Shown here one piece after another: positions 1-11,619 of a stretch of 64,000 bases of DNA (its first letter is position 1; each line of letters begins with the position of its first letter). The notes below the pieces were generated by a model that was not told where the DNA came from, made no database searches, and worked only from the letters and a program-made list of their open reading frames with translations. The position numbers were made by a program, and so were the translations under genes. Origin of the DNA: Panicum virgatum. Lineage: Eukaryota > Streptophyta > Magnoliopsida > Poales > Poaceae. The stretch spans positions 24,484,637 to 24,548,636 of the forward strand of contig NC_053146.1 in the NCBI RefSeq assembly GCF_016808335.1, in the 5' to 3' direction.

Positions 1-118
1 GATGTCTAACACCTAAAGTTCAGAAATTCAGAAGTATGTGTATGGTGTCATGATTTAGAGTTTCAGTTTCAGAAGCTTAGTAAGCTGAAGAAAACTAAAG
101 GATTAGGCTGAATATTAC

Positions 119-184
119 CTTCAGGCCGCAGATTGCCGCATCATCGATTGCAGAGCTTGTCGTCTGAGCTGCAGAATCTGCCAT
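119..184 (-). CDS. first coding exon of an antisense gene running off the left edge
   Basis: On the minus strand an ATG at 184 opens 22 codons (starting MADSAAQTTSSAIDDAA) and runs into a good donor, AAG|GTAATATT, after position 119. A TATA-like box lies about 195 nt upstream. The rest of the gene is outside the window. It sits antisense inside the internal region of an LTR retrotransposon whose PPT and LTR follow at 1343 and 1360. Tat-lineage plant Ty3 elements are known to carry extra antisense ORFs near the 3' LTR, and that is the likeliest identity. The product is not recognised. Confidence 0.4.
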
Positions 185-378
185 GGTTCAGATCCGTTGA
201 CTTAGGGTTTGATTGCTGTAGGCTCTGATTTGAGTTCCGGCTGCTTGGAGAGTTCTTGCTCAAATTTGTGGAGCTTGGTTTTCGAATTATGCTCGGATTC
301 AAGAGTTTGGTTCAAGGTGGAAGTAATACTCTACTCTTGTGTGGGTTGCTTTTAGTTTGAATTCCGTCGGCTCTTCGA

Positions 379-386
379 TATTTATA
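379..386 (-). promoter_or_regulatory. TATA box of the antisense gene at the left edge
   Basis: The minus strand reads CTATAAATATC here, a strong plant TATA motif, about 195 nt upstream of the ATG at 184. The spacing leaves room for a leader of roughly 160 nt. Promoter function is inferred from sequence and spacing only. Confidence 0.4.
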
Positions 387-564
387 GAAGCCTGATGCGT
401 TGCCATCGTCTTTTTGGAAAGTAAACGAAGACACATGGAATTGAAGGGAAATTCGATTTCATTAAAGGAAAGTTCATTACAAGGAAAGCCGATTTTACAA
501 AGGAAATAATCCTTCGGCTTTGTGATCCTACCCCTACAATGCTACTGCTACTGTTCGTAGGTAC

Positions 565-1098
565 CTAGTATCTACGGCGCTTGGGGCTTCGGGCTGGCGC
601 ATCCCCGCTGCCGTTGTCGTCGTCATCGCTGCTGAAGGCGCTGCTGCCGCCTTCGGACCCGAAGTCGCTCCAACCGTCGCCGCCGCCGCTCTTCTCCTCC
701 TCGCTGTCCTCTTCGGAGGACCCGAGGAACCGAAAAGGCTTTCAGACCATCGGCTCATCGTCGTCAGAAGGGGAGTCGATCTCCTCTTCCGAGGAGGAAT
801 CGACTCCGTCTGAAGAAGGGTCTTCCTCTTCGCTGTTCTCCGACTCCTCCTGGAACAAGAGCCGGAGGTCTTCTCCTTCAGTCATGGGCTCATCCTCCTC
901 GGAGACGACCCCAAAGTCGAACTCCTCTGCGTCCCAGTGCTGAGGAGCCAGTGCTTCATGTGCTGCAGTTGGGTCCCACTCCGGCGTCGGCTCCCGACTC
1001 TCCGGAATGGAGTCGATGGAAGAAGCAGGAAGGAGGGAAGAAGAGGAGGAGGGAGAGTCTCCGAAGGAGTTGGAGTCGGAGGAAGAAGAGATGGTCAT
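565..1098 (-). pseudogene. acidic Ser/Glu-rich antisense ORF of a Ty3 retrotransposon, frameshifted
   Basis: From the ATG at 1098 a very acidic, serine-rich protein of 118 codons runs to a stop at 742. The reading continues in another frame as an acidic stretch ending in a basic SPKRRRY tail with a stop at 565-567, so one frameshift near 742 probably broke an ORF of about 175 codons. A degenerate TATA-like stretch (TATTTAAT, about 1187-1194 on minus) precedes it. It lies antisense to, and just upstream of, the polypurine tract and LTR that start at 1343 and 1360. This is the place where Tat-lineage elements carry antisense ORFs. No catalytic motif is visible and the function is unknown. The low-complexity composition makes homology hard to judge by eye. 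Confidence 0.45.
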
Positions 1099-1342
1099 GG
1101 CTTGTGAAGGATTGGGGTTTTTTCTGTGCTACTGGCTTTGGGAGGAAGAAGGAGTTCGCTGTGAAGAAGAGCCGATTCGGGGCGAGATTAAATAGTGAAA
1201 AGATGGAAGACGGATCGGCAGTTTTCACGTACTACGAGAAGCCAGTTGCAGAGATGTTGCGTCTTCCTTGGTGGTTGAAGTGTGTTTAATGATCATTAAC
1301 GGGAAGATGAAGCGACGGATTGGTTTTGGAACTATCATTGCC

Positions 1343-1357
1343 AAAACCAGGGGGGCA
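1343..1357 (+). promoter_or_regulatory. polypurine tract of the left-edge Ty3 element
   Basis: AAAACCAGGGGGGCA lies 2 bp before the TGTT start of the LTR. The G-run followed by CA and then the LTR has the same layout as the PPT of the element at 26854-30873. It would prime plus-strand DNA synthesis. Confidence 0.6.
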
Positions 1358-1359
1358 TG

Positions 1360-2575
1360 TGTTATCGCCATAAATTAACAGGATTAATTTATGGGCCAAA
1401 AGCAAGATGGGCTTAAAGCAGAAGATTGAAGAAGACTTGTTAATCGGCTCCTGCGTGAGCATCTGGGCCACATGGGCCATGTATCTTAGATTTAGTTTAA
1501 GATTAGAGATAGAGTCCGATCGGGACAAGATTAGTTTAGATTGTTTCCCAAGTCTCCGGACTATAAATATGTACCCTATGTTATTCATAAAAAAATAGCG
1601 TCATCACGTCTCGCAAACAACAATCTCGGCGCATCGCCACCCCTAATCCTAGGGTTTCATCCAAGAAAGCGCCATGCTGCCCTGATCGCTTCTCGCGATC
1701 AGGGCAGCGTTGTTCTTGCTTTTACCTTAGTATTACTCATACTGAAGCATTTTTTGATGGCGAGTAATGCTAGTTATCTTGATGTTCGTAGCATGGCTTT
1801 TAGTAGATCTATCGTGCCTTGTTGTTTTCATCTACGAATATCATGTTGTCTCTGTGCAGTCACATTTCAATCTTATGCTAGTTCTTGTCATATAGGATTA
1901 GTTGCACAGAGACGACACCCTGCTTCTTTCATGTTTAGTAGATCTGATCTGTTACGGTTTGCTCTTGTTCTTAAGAGTTGGCGTAATATCTGCTAGGTTA
2001 GGCCTTGCAAACGGGTTGGACGATCCGGTGGCGTGTTAGATGCTTTGCTTTAGTCTTAACAGGGAATTGATCCGAGAATCGGCTCTTGCTAGTTCTTAGG
2101 CCTCTGTTTTGGTTATGGTTTAGTTATCTGTTACGTTTATTAGGCCCAGTCACGTGTAGGATGTTCCGATCTAGCAGTGAAGCCTTTACCGTTGTGGATT
2201 AGATCAATTAGATTTAATTGAAGCAGCTTTACAGTTATTTGCTTTATTCATCAATATCCGGATAAATACAGATCCAATATGACACCGGGACTCGATCGGC
2301 TCTTTAAAGCCGATGCAAGAGTCGTCCCGGGGAGCCGACCATGGCTCGGACTTACGTTTCCACGTGTTTGTGTGTGCAGGTCAATCATCGCAAGCACGTC
2401 CGCACCTTCCTGGTCGGGTATAGGTCAGGTGGCACGCCCTACGTCTTCACAAGCCGCGGCGCGTTGCTGGAATTGCGGGCCGTCGACGAGGGAGCAGTGC
2501 CTGCCAGCGCCCCGGCGACCTCCCGGCTCTTCGTGTTGCCTGTCACTGCTCGCCGGTGGGTTTCGACCGACAACA
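1360..2575 (+). mobile_element. LTR of a Ty3-type retrotransposon, copy A (1,216 bp)
   Basis: The LTR starts TGTTATCG directly after the PPT and ends CGACAACA, giving TGTT...AACA ends. It contains CTATAAATATG near 1561, a plausible TATA box. Extents were fixed by comparison with the inverted copy at 62795-64000: both contain the palindromic GATCGCTTC..GATCAGGGCAGC segment, the AGCCGATGCAAGAGTCG segment and the CGGTGGGTTTCGACCGACAACA end, and homology stops at the last CA in both. This should be the 3' LTR of an element whose body starts left of the window. No target duplication could be confirmed. Confidence 0.75.
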
Positions 2576-3356
2576 ACAACCATGGCAAATCAGCACACAT
2601 AAAAAGTTTCTCCTTTAAATTACTTAGATTACACAAAACATCGAATTCAATGTAACCCAAAGTTTGTAAAGACAACAATTTCATCTCATCTGTATCACTA
2701 GCAACATGAATCACATTTGTAAATTCAGCAGAAGCGTGTGGTTCAGTGCTATCATGTTCATGATTAGGTAAGTCATCTTTATCACAGGGAATATAAAGCA
2801 AATCATCTTGTGATAAAGGTAAATCAGGAGTTGGTTCCATTAATAGTTGCTCTGTCATAGCATTGGTGGAAAAAATCAGCACATCAAGAGAATTCTCACC
2901 TTCCGTGAGTGTTGCAGTGGTAGTAATAGGAACATTGTGAAGTGATGGTTCTGAACTTGCACATGAGGATGTGAACTCCTCATTTTCTTCCATGTCGTTC
3001 TTGTCCTCTTGCTTTTGATCAGCATCCTGCAAAAGGTTAGGTGGTGCAAGAGATACAACAATAGACTGATCCTCTAAGTTATGCACCTCGTCATATGAAT
3101 TTAAAGCAGGAGGTGCATTAACAAAGGTTTCTCGCATAAGAAGTTTCATATCATTCTAAATTTGAGGTTTATCTGAAGAATCTAAAGAATCCCACCAAAC
3201 TAAAGCTAAGTGTCGTAAAACACTGGATGTATTTTTTATCTTCCTCCTTGGACACATAAAGAGAGTAGCAAATATGTTATCTATGGCAATTTCCCACTCC
3301 AAGTACACATCAGCACCCACACCATCATATGTTGGTGGATATGAAGAACCTGTCAT
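2576..3356 (-). pseudogene. gag fragment of a non-autonomous Ty3 retrotransposon
   Basis: The minus strand from the ATG at 3356 encodes a Ty3 gag N-terminus with the typical VYLEWEIAIDNIF segment. After 66 codons it meets a TAG where family members usually have a Trp (QI-stop-NDMKLLMRETFV). The same frame then continues for over 180 codons as an acidic region (with EHDSTEPHASAEFTNVIHV) up to the edge of LTR copy A. There is no zinc knuckle, protease, RT or integrase, so this is a deletion derivative that could only move in trans. It belongs with the PBS and LTR at 4479-5307 on the same strand. The family assignment is from recognised gag wording, not from a search. Confidence 0.6.
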
Positions 3357-4478
3357 TGTTAGAAGACAGCGAAAGACAACACAAAAGTATTATCCCTATC
3401 AACTAGCAACTACTGGGGGTGGTGAAAGTGGAATGCAAAAACTCAAGCGGCTTACCACCGTCTTGCAAGTGTTCTTACCAAAGCCAAACAGGACGGTACA
3501 ATCTGTTGTCAAGCTTGGGTGTAACAGTTGCAAGGAAGAACCTGTGCTGACAGAAATATATATGTGGAGCTTGAGAGGCTAAAATATATGTAGCAAGGAT
3601 GAGCAATAATTCAATTCAGAAATTTCAAGACTGAAAAATAGTCCCAAGATTATCTATGTCAACGGCCTAAACTCGTCTCCGACCTAGTTCAAGCAAGCAA
3701 TGGATAAAGCTCTGCATGGGACTCAAAGGATGCAAGCACTTCTAATTTTCTTTCTGTTTTTCTTTCTCTTTTTTCTTTCTTCTTTTCTTATTTTTTTAGT
3801 GCGCTCTTTTGTTTTCTTTTTTTATACACCTTGCCTTTTACTTTTTTTTTCTACTCAGAATGTGCCGCAAGATATATCACAAGGCACGGCAAAACTTCCA
3901 AGATTGGAAAGGTGGCATCAAAATTGGAACACAAGGTTCTCTTCAACAAGGAAATAACTTGCGCAGCAGCTAAGCAAGATAAACTAGAGTTTTATAAATT
4001 GGCAATAGGAGGCTCCCAAAATTTGCACAGCAACGTGTAAGATGCACCAATCAATGTTCCTTTGCCTTCTAGTTTTTTAAAGGTACACAGCATGCATACG
4101 GGATGCAAGGATATACTATCCTATTATTAATTAACATGCAGCATGAGCCAAGCACTCCTCGATGGAGAACAAACAATTCAGAATCCAAACGGATCAGATT
4201 GTCTTCCCTTCAAAGATCCGCAAGAATCACAACTTAAACAGAACAAAAATCCTACTCGACTCAAACTAGACAAGGAATAAGATCTAGACACGAGGAACAC
4301 AACGACACAGCGAGGGACTAAAATTCAGAAAAGCAAACTGAATAGAAAAATTGTGGGGCACAAAAGGGTTATAGGACAGTGGAAACAAATTTTTTTGGGC
4401 TTTTTGTGGACTATAGGTGATGAACACGAATGGATCTAAAGGGAAAAAAACACGATAATACCTCACGGGCAACCTAGA
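3357..4478 (-). other. 5' leader of the gag-only element
   Basis: This 1.1-kb stretch between the primer site (4479-4490) and the gag ATG has no convincing ORF. It holds a long T-rich tract (about 3745-3850 on the plus strand) and otherwise unremarkable AT-rich sequence. It is read as an untranslated leader purely from its position. Confidence 0.4.
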
Positions 4479-4490
4479 ATCTTGATACCA
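4479..4490 (-). promoter_or_regulatory. primer binding site of the gag-only element
   Basis: On minus, TGGTATCAAGAT begins 2 nt after the LTR end. It resembles the TGGTATCAGAGC site complementary to initiator tRNA-Met that is used by many plant LTR elements and is present exactly at 50270-50281. Confidence 0.5.
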
Positions 4491-4492
4491 CT

Positions 4493-5307
4493 TGATGTAG
4501 ACTAGGCCCGATTTTCCGAGAGGTAGGGGTAAATTCGATTGGTGGAGTATGTGACGTTGGTGATCCGGCTTCTAATCAGACACGATTCAAAGTCCCGCAA
4601 CCGTTACACCACTGCTCCGTTGGTTATCAACCAAGCACAACTTGATTGACCTCACCGAGAAGGCTTTTCCTGCAACGAATCGAAGAACACAAGCAAGAAA
4701 GTAGAAGCACGCAATCTGAAATTGCAAATATAAATGAAGCAAGGATAAATATGGGGTTCAAGAACTCAATTCCAAAGGACTAATCGACACAGTGGAGGAG
4801 ATCAAGAATATGGGCCTTGGATCAAAGTAAAAGGACTTGTCGCCACAGTTACAATGAATCTATCTCAGTTCCTCAATGGAAAATTAGATCTAAACAAAAC
4901 CCTAGTCTAAAAGGCAGTAGCTACTGAGTTTATATCCTAAGGGAGGTCCTAGGGTTGCTGGTGGAGGCCAAGGGGGCATCCACCACTTGGGCCAACATGG
5001 TACACTGGCCAAAAGCCCAAAAGACGGCGGCGCAGCGCCCTGACAGATTCTAGACGTTATATTGTTTCGGTGATTCCCGTTGACTACGGACGAAATTTTG
5101 CATTGGGCCAGATCCATTAGAAAGCTTATCTCCTTAGCTTTCCATGCATATGTAGAACGTCCAAAATGGAGTACGTATGCAACCTGGGTTACCGTTTTAG
5201 TGTGTGCTGCTCCTGAATTCTGAATCTGAATAGAAGTCGGAGTTGACGATGACTTGAAATTTGATGTAGGAAACATCATGGGTGTATCCACCATGGTGAT
5301 GTCCTCA
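4493..5307 (-). mobile_element. 5' LTR of the gag-only element (~815 bp)
   Basis: On minus it starts near TGAGGACATCACC and ends CTACATCA just before the primer site. It is homologous to the 813-bp LTR at 50284-51096: the promoter-distal ~500 bp (including the block with AGCGGTGGTGTAACGG and CGGAAGATCGGGCC) align well, and the first 300 bp only loosely. The inner boundary at 5307 is approximate because the first bases have diverged. It adjoins an exon of the antisense gene at 5308-9506, which it appears to truncate. Confidence 0.6.
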
Positions 5308-8300
5308 TTAGAAGGGATAGTCTTTCCCATCACAGCATCATCCCCAGATGCTATAATCCGCGGCATCTTAGCCGCCGGACTTGAAAAGCAAAAATCAAAA
5401 TCAAGAAATGCAAATCGAAGCAAAGTACTCGATCGCTACAAACTAGCCACTTACTTGTTGTTGGTAGTCTGCATGGAGCTGTGATGCTTCCGTGCCACGG
5501 ATCGGGTACCTTTCGTTGACCCGCCTGATCCCCATCGCTGTCCTCCCCAGCCACCTCATCATCTGCACAACCAAAATCAGATATTAGTACTATCTATGCA
5601 ATTTTCCATAAGATAAGATTCTTCTTGGATTAGGTTGGCAGTGTAAGAGAGCTCGGGGGGAAGGTGAGAAGGATGATTAGTGCCTAGCAATGGAGGACTG
5701 CTCTTAAATAGCTCCACGTCCTCCTACATTAAAGCAAATTCCATTAGAATCTTGCTAAGACAAAGTACTCGATAAAATCGACTACTCTGACGCTTACCTG
5801 CTTTGGAGGATTGGCTGCAGAAAAAGTATCAGGGATGACGGGCACATGCTTCACATCCTTAAGTAGTCGCCGTACTCGACTAAAGACCTCTCCATTTGAG
5901 ATTTCTTCTTTCGAATACCACGACGGATCACTTGCTCCTTGATACTGGAAGCCAAACGTCTCCCGAGCTTGTAACGGCTGGATTCTTCTTATCATCCAGT
6001 TGAATACGACAGCATCCCCGGTTATATGACTTTGCCTTAGACTGGCAATCCGATCAAGTAGTTCTGTAACACCCTAATTTTCACTTCTAAAACTGCTCAT
6101 ATTTGTTATATAATTTTTCGGAGTCAAAAGGATTTAATTTTTGCAAAGTCTAAAATACACCATAAGCTTTAAATTGAATTGTTGCATTCATGCTGGAGCA
6201 TATTTTATTTTTGTATGATTGTGTTTGAGTCTAAGAAGCTCTCAGAAAATTTTCAGGTTTTTCTGAGCCTTTTACCTATTTTCTATGGTTTTATATCAAT
6301 TTTTGGGCGTTAAAAAAAATCCTTCTTCCTTTCCCCTTTATCCCCTTTTCTTTTTCTTTTTCTTTTTCCTTTCCCTACCTGGGCCGCCCCGTCCACCGCG
6401 CCGGCCCGATCCGCTTTCTCTTTTCTTTCTGCACCCGCCGGCCTTCTTCCCTTCCTCCCCTTCGTGGCCCATCTCGGCCCAACTGGCGCCTTTTTCTTTT
6501 ATTTTACCCTCTCTCTCTAATGGGTCGGGGCCACCTGTCATCCCCCACCTCCAGCCGAGTCCGAAGCGGACTTAGGCCGCAGCGCCTGTGCCGCAGGCCC
6601 GGCCGCCGAGGCCGACTCGGTCTCACCCCGTGGTCCGCATCGCCTTTTTACCCCTGCACATCCCACCCTCGAGCCCTAGCCGCCTTCTGCTTTCGGTCTG
6701 TGCACGCGCACGTGCTTCCCGCCGCCGCCAAGCTCGCTCCCGCTCGCCGCCGTCGATCTGCCGCTACAGCCCCTCTCCGGCCGTTTGGCCACTGCAGCCA
6801 GCTTCGCGGTGAGTTTCTCGTTCGAACCCCCTCCGTCTCGTCCAGGTTTGGAGTCCCGACGAGCTCCGTCGCCGCCTCCCTTCGCCGTTGGCCGCCGTTG
6901 CTGCCCGACTGCCGCTCTGAACCCCCGTATCGATTTCCCCATGTCGCGTTCCTGCTTTTGGGCTTAACCGTGCGATTTTTGGAGCGCCGTGGTGCCGAGT
7001 CACAGTTGTGCCGGCGATGCGCCACCGCGCCGGCGGGCGGCGGCGCCGTGCCGGCCGTCCCGCCGCCGCCCGGCCACCCAATCCGATCCGGGCCATCGGA
7101 TCGAGATCCGATGGCTAGAGACCGGTTTGACTCGAGTCAACAGGAGCTCCACCGGTCAACCATGGCGGTTTTGCACAAAAGTCCCTGCATTTTACCCTTA
7201 TCAACCCGCAGTCCATCTTTATTCAAAAATATTATGTTTTAGACCTATTTCTTGTAGAGAACCCCCTGAACTTATTGAAAATGTAACCCACTGTCTAGAT
7301 CTCAGTTTTTACACGTTAGCCCTCGTGTTTTTATTCAAAATTATGTTTTAGCCCTCGGGTTCTTGCAAATAAGCCCCTGTAAAATAGTTTTAAGCATATC
7401 TTTATCGGTTTAACTCCGTTTTAAGCGTTCTTGGTACTGTTTCGATCGTTGCAACGTGTAGAACCTGTTTTTAAGTGTTTTACCTCTGTTTTTCATTGAT
7501 TGGTCTACTGATTTATTTTATTTCCATTGTTTGCTTGTATGTGCTCGTGTTGCTTGGCGTGTTCGTGATGATTATATGAAGAGCAGTTTGAGAACCTTCA
7601 AGATCAAGATTTTGAAGACTTTGAGCAGCAGCAAGTGAACAAGGAAGGCAAGTATATTCCTTGATCATATTTGGTCCTACTCACATTAAATTTATGCTTG
7701 CATTCATTAAATTTATCGGGTACCTATTATCCTTATTGTTATCCATGTCCTTGAATAGCCGGGTTTTTCTTTACAAAAGCTTTTGGGATAGTATGCGTAG
7801 CCGCTGAATAATGGGTATGCGTGGTTAATGAAAGCTTTTACATTTGATACATGGTTTACACAATTTGATGAACAGTATGATCCTTTGATAAAGATGGTTA
7901 AAATCAACCATGGAGAACCACCCGGGAAAACAGTGCAACCACAAGAACTATATGGCTCTGATCTTGGCTGATTAATTAGATTTCTCTAGCTTGTTAGTAG
8001 CTTACCAAAAGGTGCAAAGGGGGGCCTGGGTTTAAGAGGGGTACTCGGCCAGCCAAAGGGGTTTGGTACGCTTTTGAGGTACGCTCGCTTTGGGGGAGGG
8101 TGCACTCGCCCAGTTGCTGAAACCTCAGCGGGTTACTACTGGTTAGGGAGTCTTTGTAAAGGCCTCGTAGTGAATTTCTGCCACTCACCAAAGGAAGTGT
8201 TTAAGGGCCTTGCAAACCCGGGCATCAAGGGAGACAGGACTTGTGGGTAAAGTGTACAACCTCTGTAGAGTGAAAACTTGTATATTAGTCGTGCTCACAG

Positions 8301-9506
8301 TCAAGAGTGGCTCGAACCCTCACATGTCTACTTAATTGCAATCATGGATTAATTCAGTTGTTCATTTATCTCAAGGCTCAATTATTACTTCAGTATTTAA
8401 ATTCTTTTTATAAATGTGGGTTTGGATTAATTTAAGTAGTAATGCTAGTTTAATCAATGGTTTAATTAAAATGCTTACTGCTTATTCAGCCAGCCTTATT
8501 CCTTGATATTAGCCATGCATGTCATTTATTTTTCCAATATACTTGCTGAGTACGTCATGTGCTCACCCTTGCTATATCAACACTACTCAGACCAAGATCA
8601 ATTTGAGGACTTCCCAGAGGACATCCAGGATTTCTAGGCGTACGTTCCCCCAGTCAGCTGTCTGTGGAGTTGGATGGATCCGCTGCTAGAATAATGCGAA
8701 CTGAAACGCTATTTATTTATGTTATGACTTTTAGCTTGGTTTGTAATAAATAACTTCTGTAGTTTATGACATTGCTTCTGTTATTCACTATTGCCATCAT
8801 ATGTGTGTAATTTGATCCTGGCGCACATATGATTTATTGCTCGGTTTATTCCTTCAAAATTGGGCGTGACAAGTTCAAAGATCTGGCTGTCATCTACTAG
8901 TTTTTTGTTCCATTCAGGCCGTCGAATCGGAGGGCCAGGAGTAATTGCTGGAAGGGTCTCCCATTGATTTTCTATGTACAACCATTTGGGTTTCCATTCG
9001 ATTACTTTGCTACTAAGCTTATAAGGGATATACACTTTCTCTTTCCCCTGTGTAAGCTGAAGGCCCGCCCCACCTACTACATCTAATTTGTAGGAGTCTG
9101 GTTGGAGCTTGAGATGGAAAAGAAAGCGGAAGAGCTCAAAATGGGGCTCGATGCCCAGAAAACCTTCGCACAAATGTACGAAGATGGAAATATGAACAAA
9201 GAAATTTGGGGTTAAGTGATGAAGTTGGATCTTGTAGTAAGACAGGAGCCTAGAGAAGAACGCCGAACAAGGGAACCCCAATCCCCGTTCAAAATAAGGG
9301 GCAAAAGCTATGATTTCACCCGTATTTTCATACGGACGATCTTCACCCAAGGCAAGACGCCATTGGATTACGGATGTCTCCGGCAAAAGACCATCAGAAA
9401 CGAGGGTTTCCAAATCAGAGTCGGAACACTTACTTGGTACCCATCCTTCCTCGCGGGTCGGCTCCGTCTCCACGGCCTTTCCCTTGCTCGACTTCTTCGG
9501 TGCCAT
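5308..9506 (-). pseudogene. antisense Ty3-element gene with a putative gypsy-type transposon domain (PF04195-like), split by a solo LTR
   Basis: The minus strand opens with MAPKKSSKGKAVETEPTREE at 9506. The protein contains the segment RGLGFPCSAFFSRLLSYYKI followed by LHHLTPNFFVHISIFVHLCE, typical of the plant putative gypsy-type transposon family (PF04195). Coding stops in the LTR at 6065-8871 and resumes in frame at 6064 (LLDRIASLRQSHITGDAVVF), since the 5-bp target duplication restores the phase. A donor CAG|GTAAGCG at 5798, an acceptor near 5730, a second donor ACAA|GTAAGTGG near 5460 and an acceptor near 5391 suggest several exons. The last exon runs into the LTR at 5307. It lies antisense to the PPT and LTR at 11192-11619, as expected for an aORF of a Tat-lineage element. 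Its molecular role is unknown. Confidence 0.6.
6065..8871 (+). mobile_element. solo LTR (~2.8 kb) of a long-LTR Ty3 element, with TSD
   Basis: It starts TGTAACACCCTAATTTT and ends TTGGGCGTGACA, so the ends are near-perfect inverted repeats (TGTAACACCC against TGTCACGCCC). It is flanked by agttc at 6060-6064 and 8872-8876. The length and TGTAACACCC start suit long-LTR chromoviruses of the RIRE3/RIRE8/Tekay kind; that label is an inference. No gag or pol lies inside, only a GC-rich stretch (6400-7100) and AT-rich sequence, so it is a solo LTR from intra-element recombination. Pieces of related LTRs lie at 42657 and 61529. Confidence 0.8.
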
Positions 9507-11191
9507 TCGGAAGTTCACAAATCGCTTCACGCACATGCAATGGCTAAACCCTAATCAAGGATTTGGGAGCAAGAGAGAGCAAGAAGGTGGTTTAGATATG
9601 AAAGTTAAAAGAAATGCAAGAAACAGATCTGAACAGTAAAGAGGGAATGGCGGCCGGTGGGGTAAAACCTAGTTTACCATTCTATTTTATAATAGTAACG
9701 GTGACAAAATGGTAAATACCCAGAAGTACAAGAGTAAGTTACCGTTTACGGTAAAAGCGGGATTTTTTGAGACATTTATTTTTTCTGAGATTACATTCTG
9801 GAAAAAGAAAACACTCACATCCCTTGACAACTACTCGACATAACTTTCTTTCTTCTGGGATTACATTCCAGAAGAGAGAAAAGTACTCGACACAATACAA
9901 CTACTCGATAGTAAAATTCGAGTACTTTCTTCTAAATTTTAAAAAAGACTCGGACCTGCATGCACACCTCCTGGATCTCCTGGGTGAGGCCTGCTACAGC
10001 TAGATCAGCCCGATGGCATGACAAAGTACAGACTTGTGATTCCCACTAAGGGAATAATGATACTTGTATTCTGGGAGAAAAGTTTCAAGAGTAAGGAGAC
10101 AGATTACAATAATCGTCTCGCAAGATCTCTTGTAGCATCTTGCAAAGGAATTTCTCCTTCTCCCTGAATACGTTGTTACAAAATTAAGTCTCCCTACCAG
10201 AGATGTCAGTTCTTGGGCACCCACAACCTGGGAACCCCAAGAATATGACACAACCAGATGCCACTCGTCCTCTGAGAACCTACTTCATTGGAATATGCAA
10301 GGACATGATGTCCAGTATGGATCCGCTGAGAGAAGCAGGGTTGCAGGATGAGGTAGCAGGGATTTCTCTTGTCACTCGCAAGTTCTCTTCTAGCATCTTT
10401 TGCTGGAAAGTACTACACAAATTTAAGGAGGACGAGAGCAAGAACACCAAAAGTGAGCCATGGCTTCAAATTGCTGGTGCTTCTGGCAAACGCCTCTCAC
10501 CCACCTTATATAGCCGCGTGGGGCTTCACTGGAGGACAACCCGTGATGCTACAGTGGCAGCAATCACGGGTACAATAGTGTAGATTCTCCACACAGTGAA
10601 TCCCCATGTGAGCGTACAGTAAAGAGATAAACATCTCGGGTTTTATTTTTGAGGATATTACGGGTGCAATCAGTGTGGCATATCTAATAGTATCATTTTT
10701 CTCAGATATTACTAGAAAAGGGATCTTTTTGGATATCAAATCTGATTAAACCTGCAAATATTCTTATGAATAAAATCTGATGCCACGTCTTAGATCCTTA
10801 ATTCCAAATCTTTACTTGGGGGCTACCCGCAAGAGACGGGATTTTGATTTAAGGCTCGGGGGCTACAAGATATGTGCATCAGAGATTTATTTTTCAAATT
10901 TTTGGAAAATAAAAAAAAGAAAAAGACTAAAGTGATCCTCAGCCTGATTCTGCGATTCAACATAAGGCTCCGGGGCTACTCCATATCGAGCGCGAGTACT
11001 TCGCGCACCATATATGATCAAGATTTCGGAGCTTGAGCACCTCACAGCCTCGGAGCAACCACAAGTACTTGGAAGACTACTCGACGTACCAGAAGGAAGG
11101 CCCAGAAGCAACCAGGAGGATGTTCTGACTACTTGAAGTACTCGAAGATGCCCTGCCAAGTACTCGATGCCTGCAGGACTCGGATACAAAG
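9507..11191. other. 3' internal region of a Tat-type element, no gene supported
   Basis: Non-coding sequence between the antisense gene start and the PPT. It contains repeated short motifs (AAGTACTCGA and GGGGGCTAC variants, e.g. near 10819, 10858 and 10972). ORFs here lack recognisable domains. This kind of sequence is usual upstream of the LTR in this element family. Confidence 0.4.
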
Positions 11192-11203
11192 AGCTCGGGG
11201 GCT
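11192..11203 (+). promoter_or_regulatory. polypurine tract before the LTR at 11204
   Basis: AGCTCGGGGGCT lies immediately upstream of the LTR start (TATCAGACACGG, degenerate from TGTCAGACCCGG). Confidence 0.45.
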
Positions 11204-11619
11204 TATCAGACACGGAGCAGCGGGACTGTTTATAGGCATAGAATATTCTAGAGTAAGGGATAACTCATGGATGTACCTTACCTCCCTTGTAACTACCCGA
11301 ATAGGTGTAGAACTAACTGCAGTACAAAGGAAACAACCCGATTGTATTGCAGTAGGTCTCCAAACTGTACTCAGCTAGGACTTTCCATGTAACCATATCC
11401 CCCGAATATATAAGGATGGGCAGGGACCCCCTCAAAACACATCAACACCTAAGACAATACAAACAACCACACAGGACGTAGGGTATTACACAACTCGCGA
11501 CCCGAACCTGTCTAAATCTTTGTGTTCCTTGCACCATCGAGTTCTAGAGCAGTCGATCCCTACTTACAACCCTACTACTAAGGGTATCCCTGAGCAGGCT
11601 TGGCGGTAAACACCAACAA
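11204..11619 (+). mobile_element. LTR of a Tat-type Ty3 element (416 bp)
   Basis: It is homologous along its length to the 426-bp LTR at 59938-60363: both contain TTTATAGGCATAGAAT-type starts, GAATATATAAGG (TATA) and the end CAGGCTTGGCGGTAAACACC..CA. The first base pair pattern is mutated (TATC for TGTC). It follows a PPT, and the downstream bases do not form the primer site seen at 60366, so it is the 3' LTR of the element whose antisense gene lies at 5308-9506. Confidence 0.7.

Noticed and set aside
6520..7351. ORFs of 120-240 codons on both strands in the solo LTR
   Set aside because: GC-rich LTR segment; ORFs in all frames, low-complexity Arg/Pro/Ala composition, no domain, and the same kind of block recurs in the LTR piece at 61529-62794.
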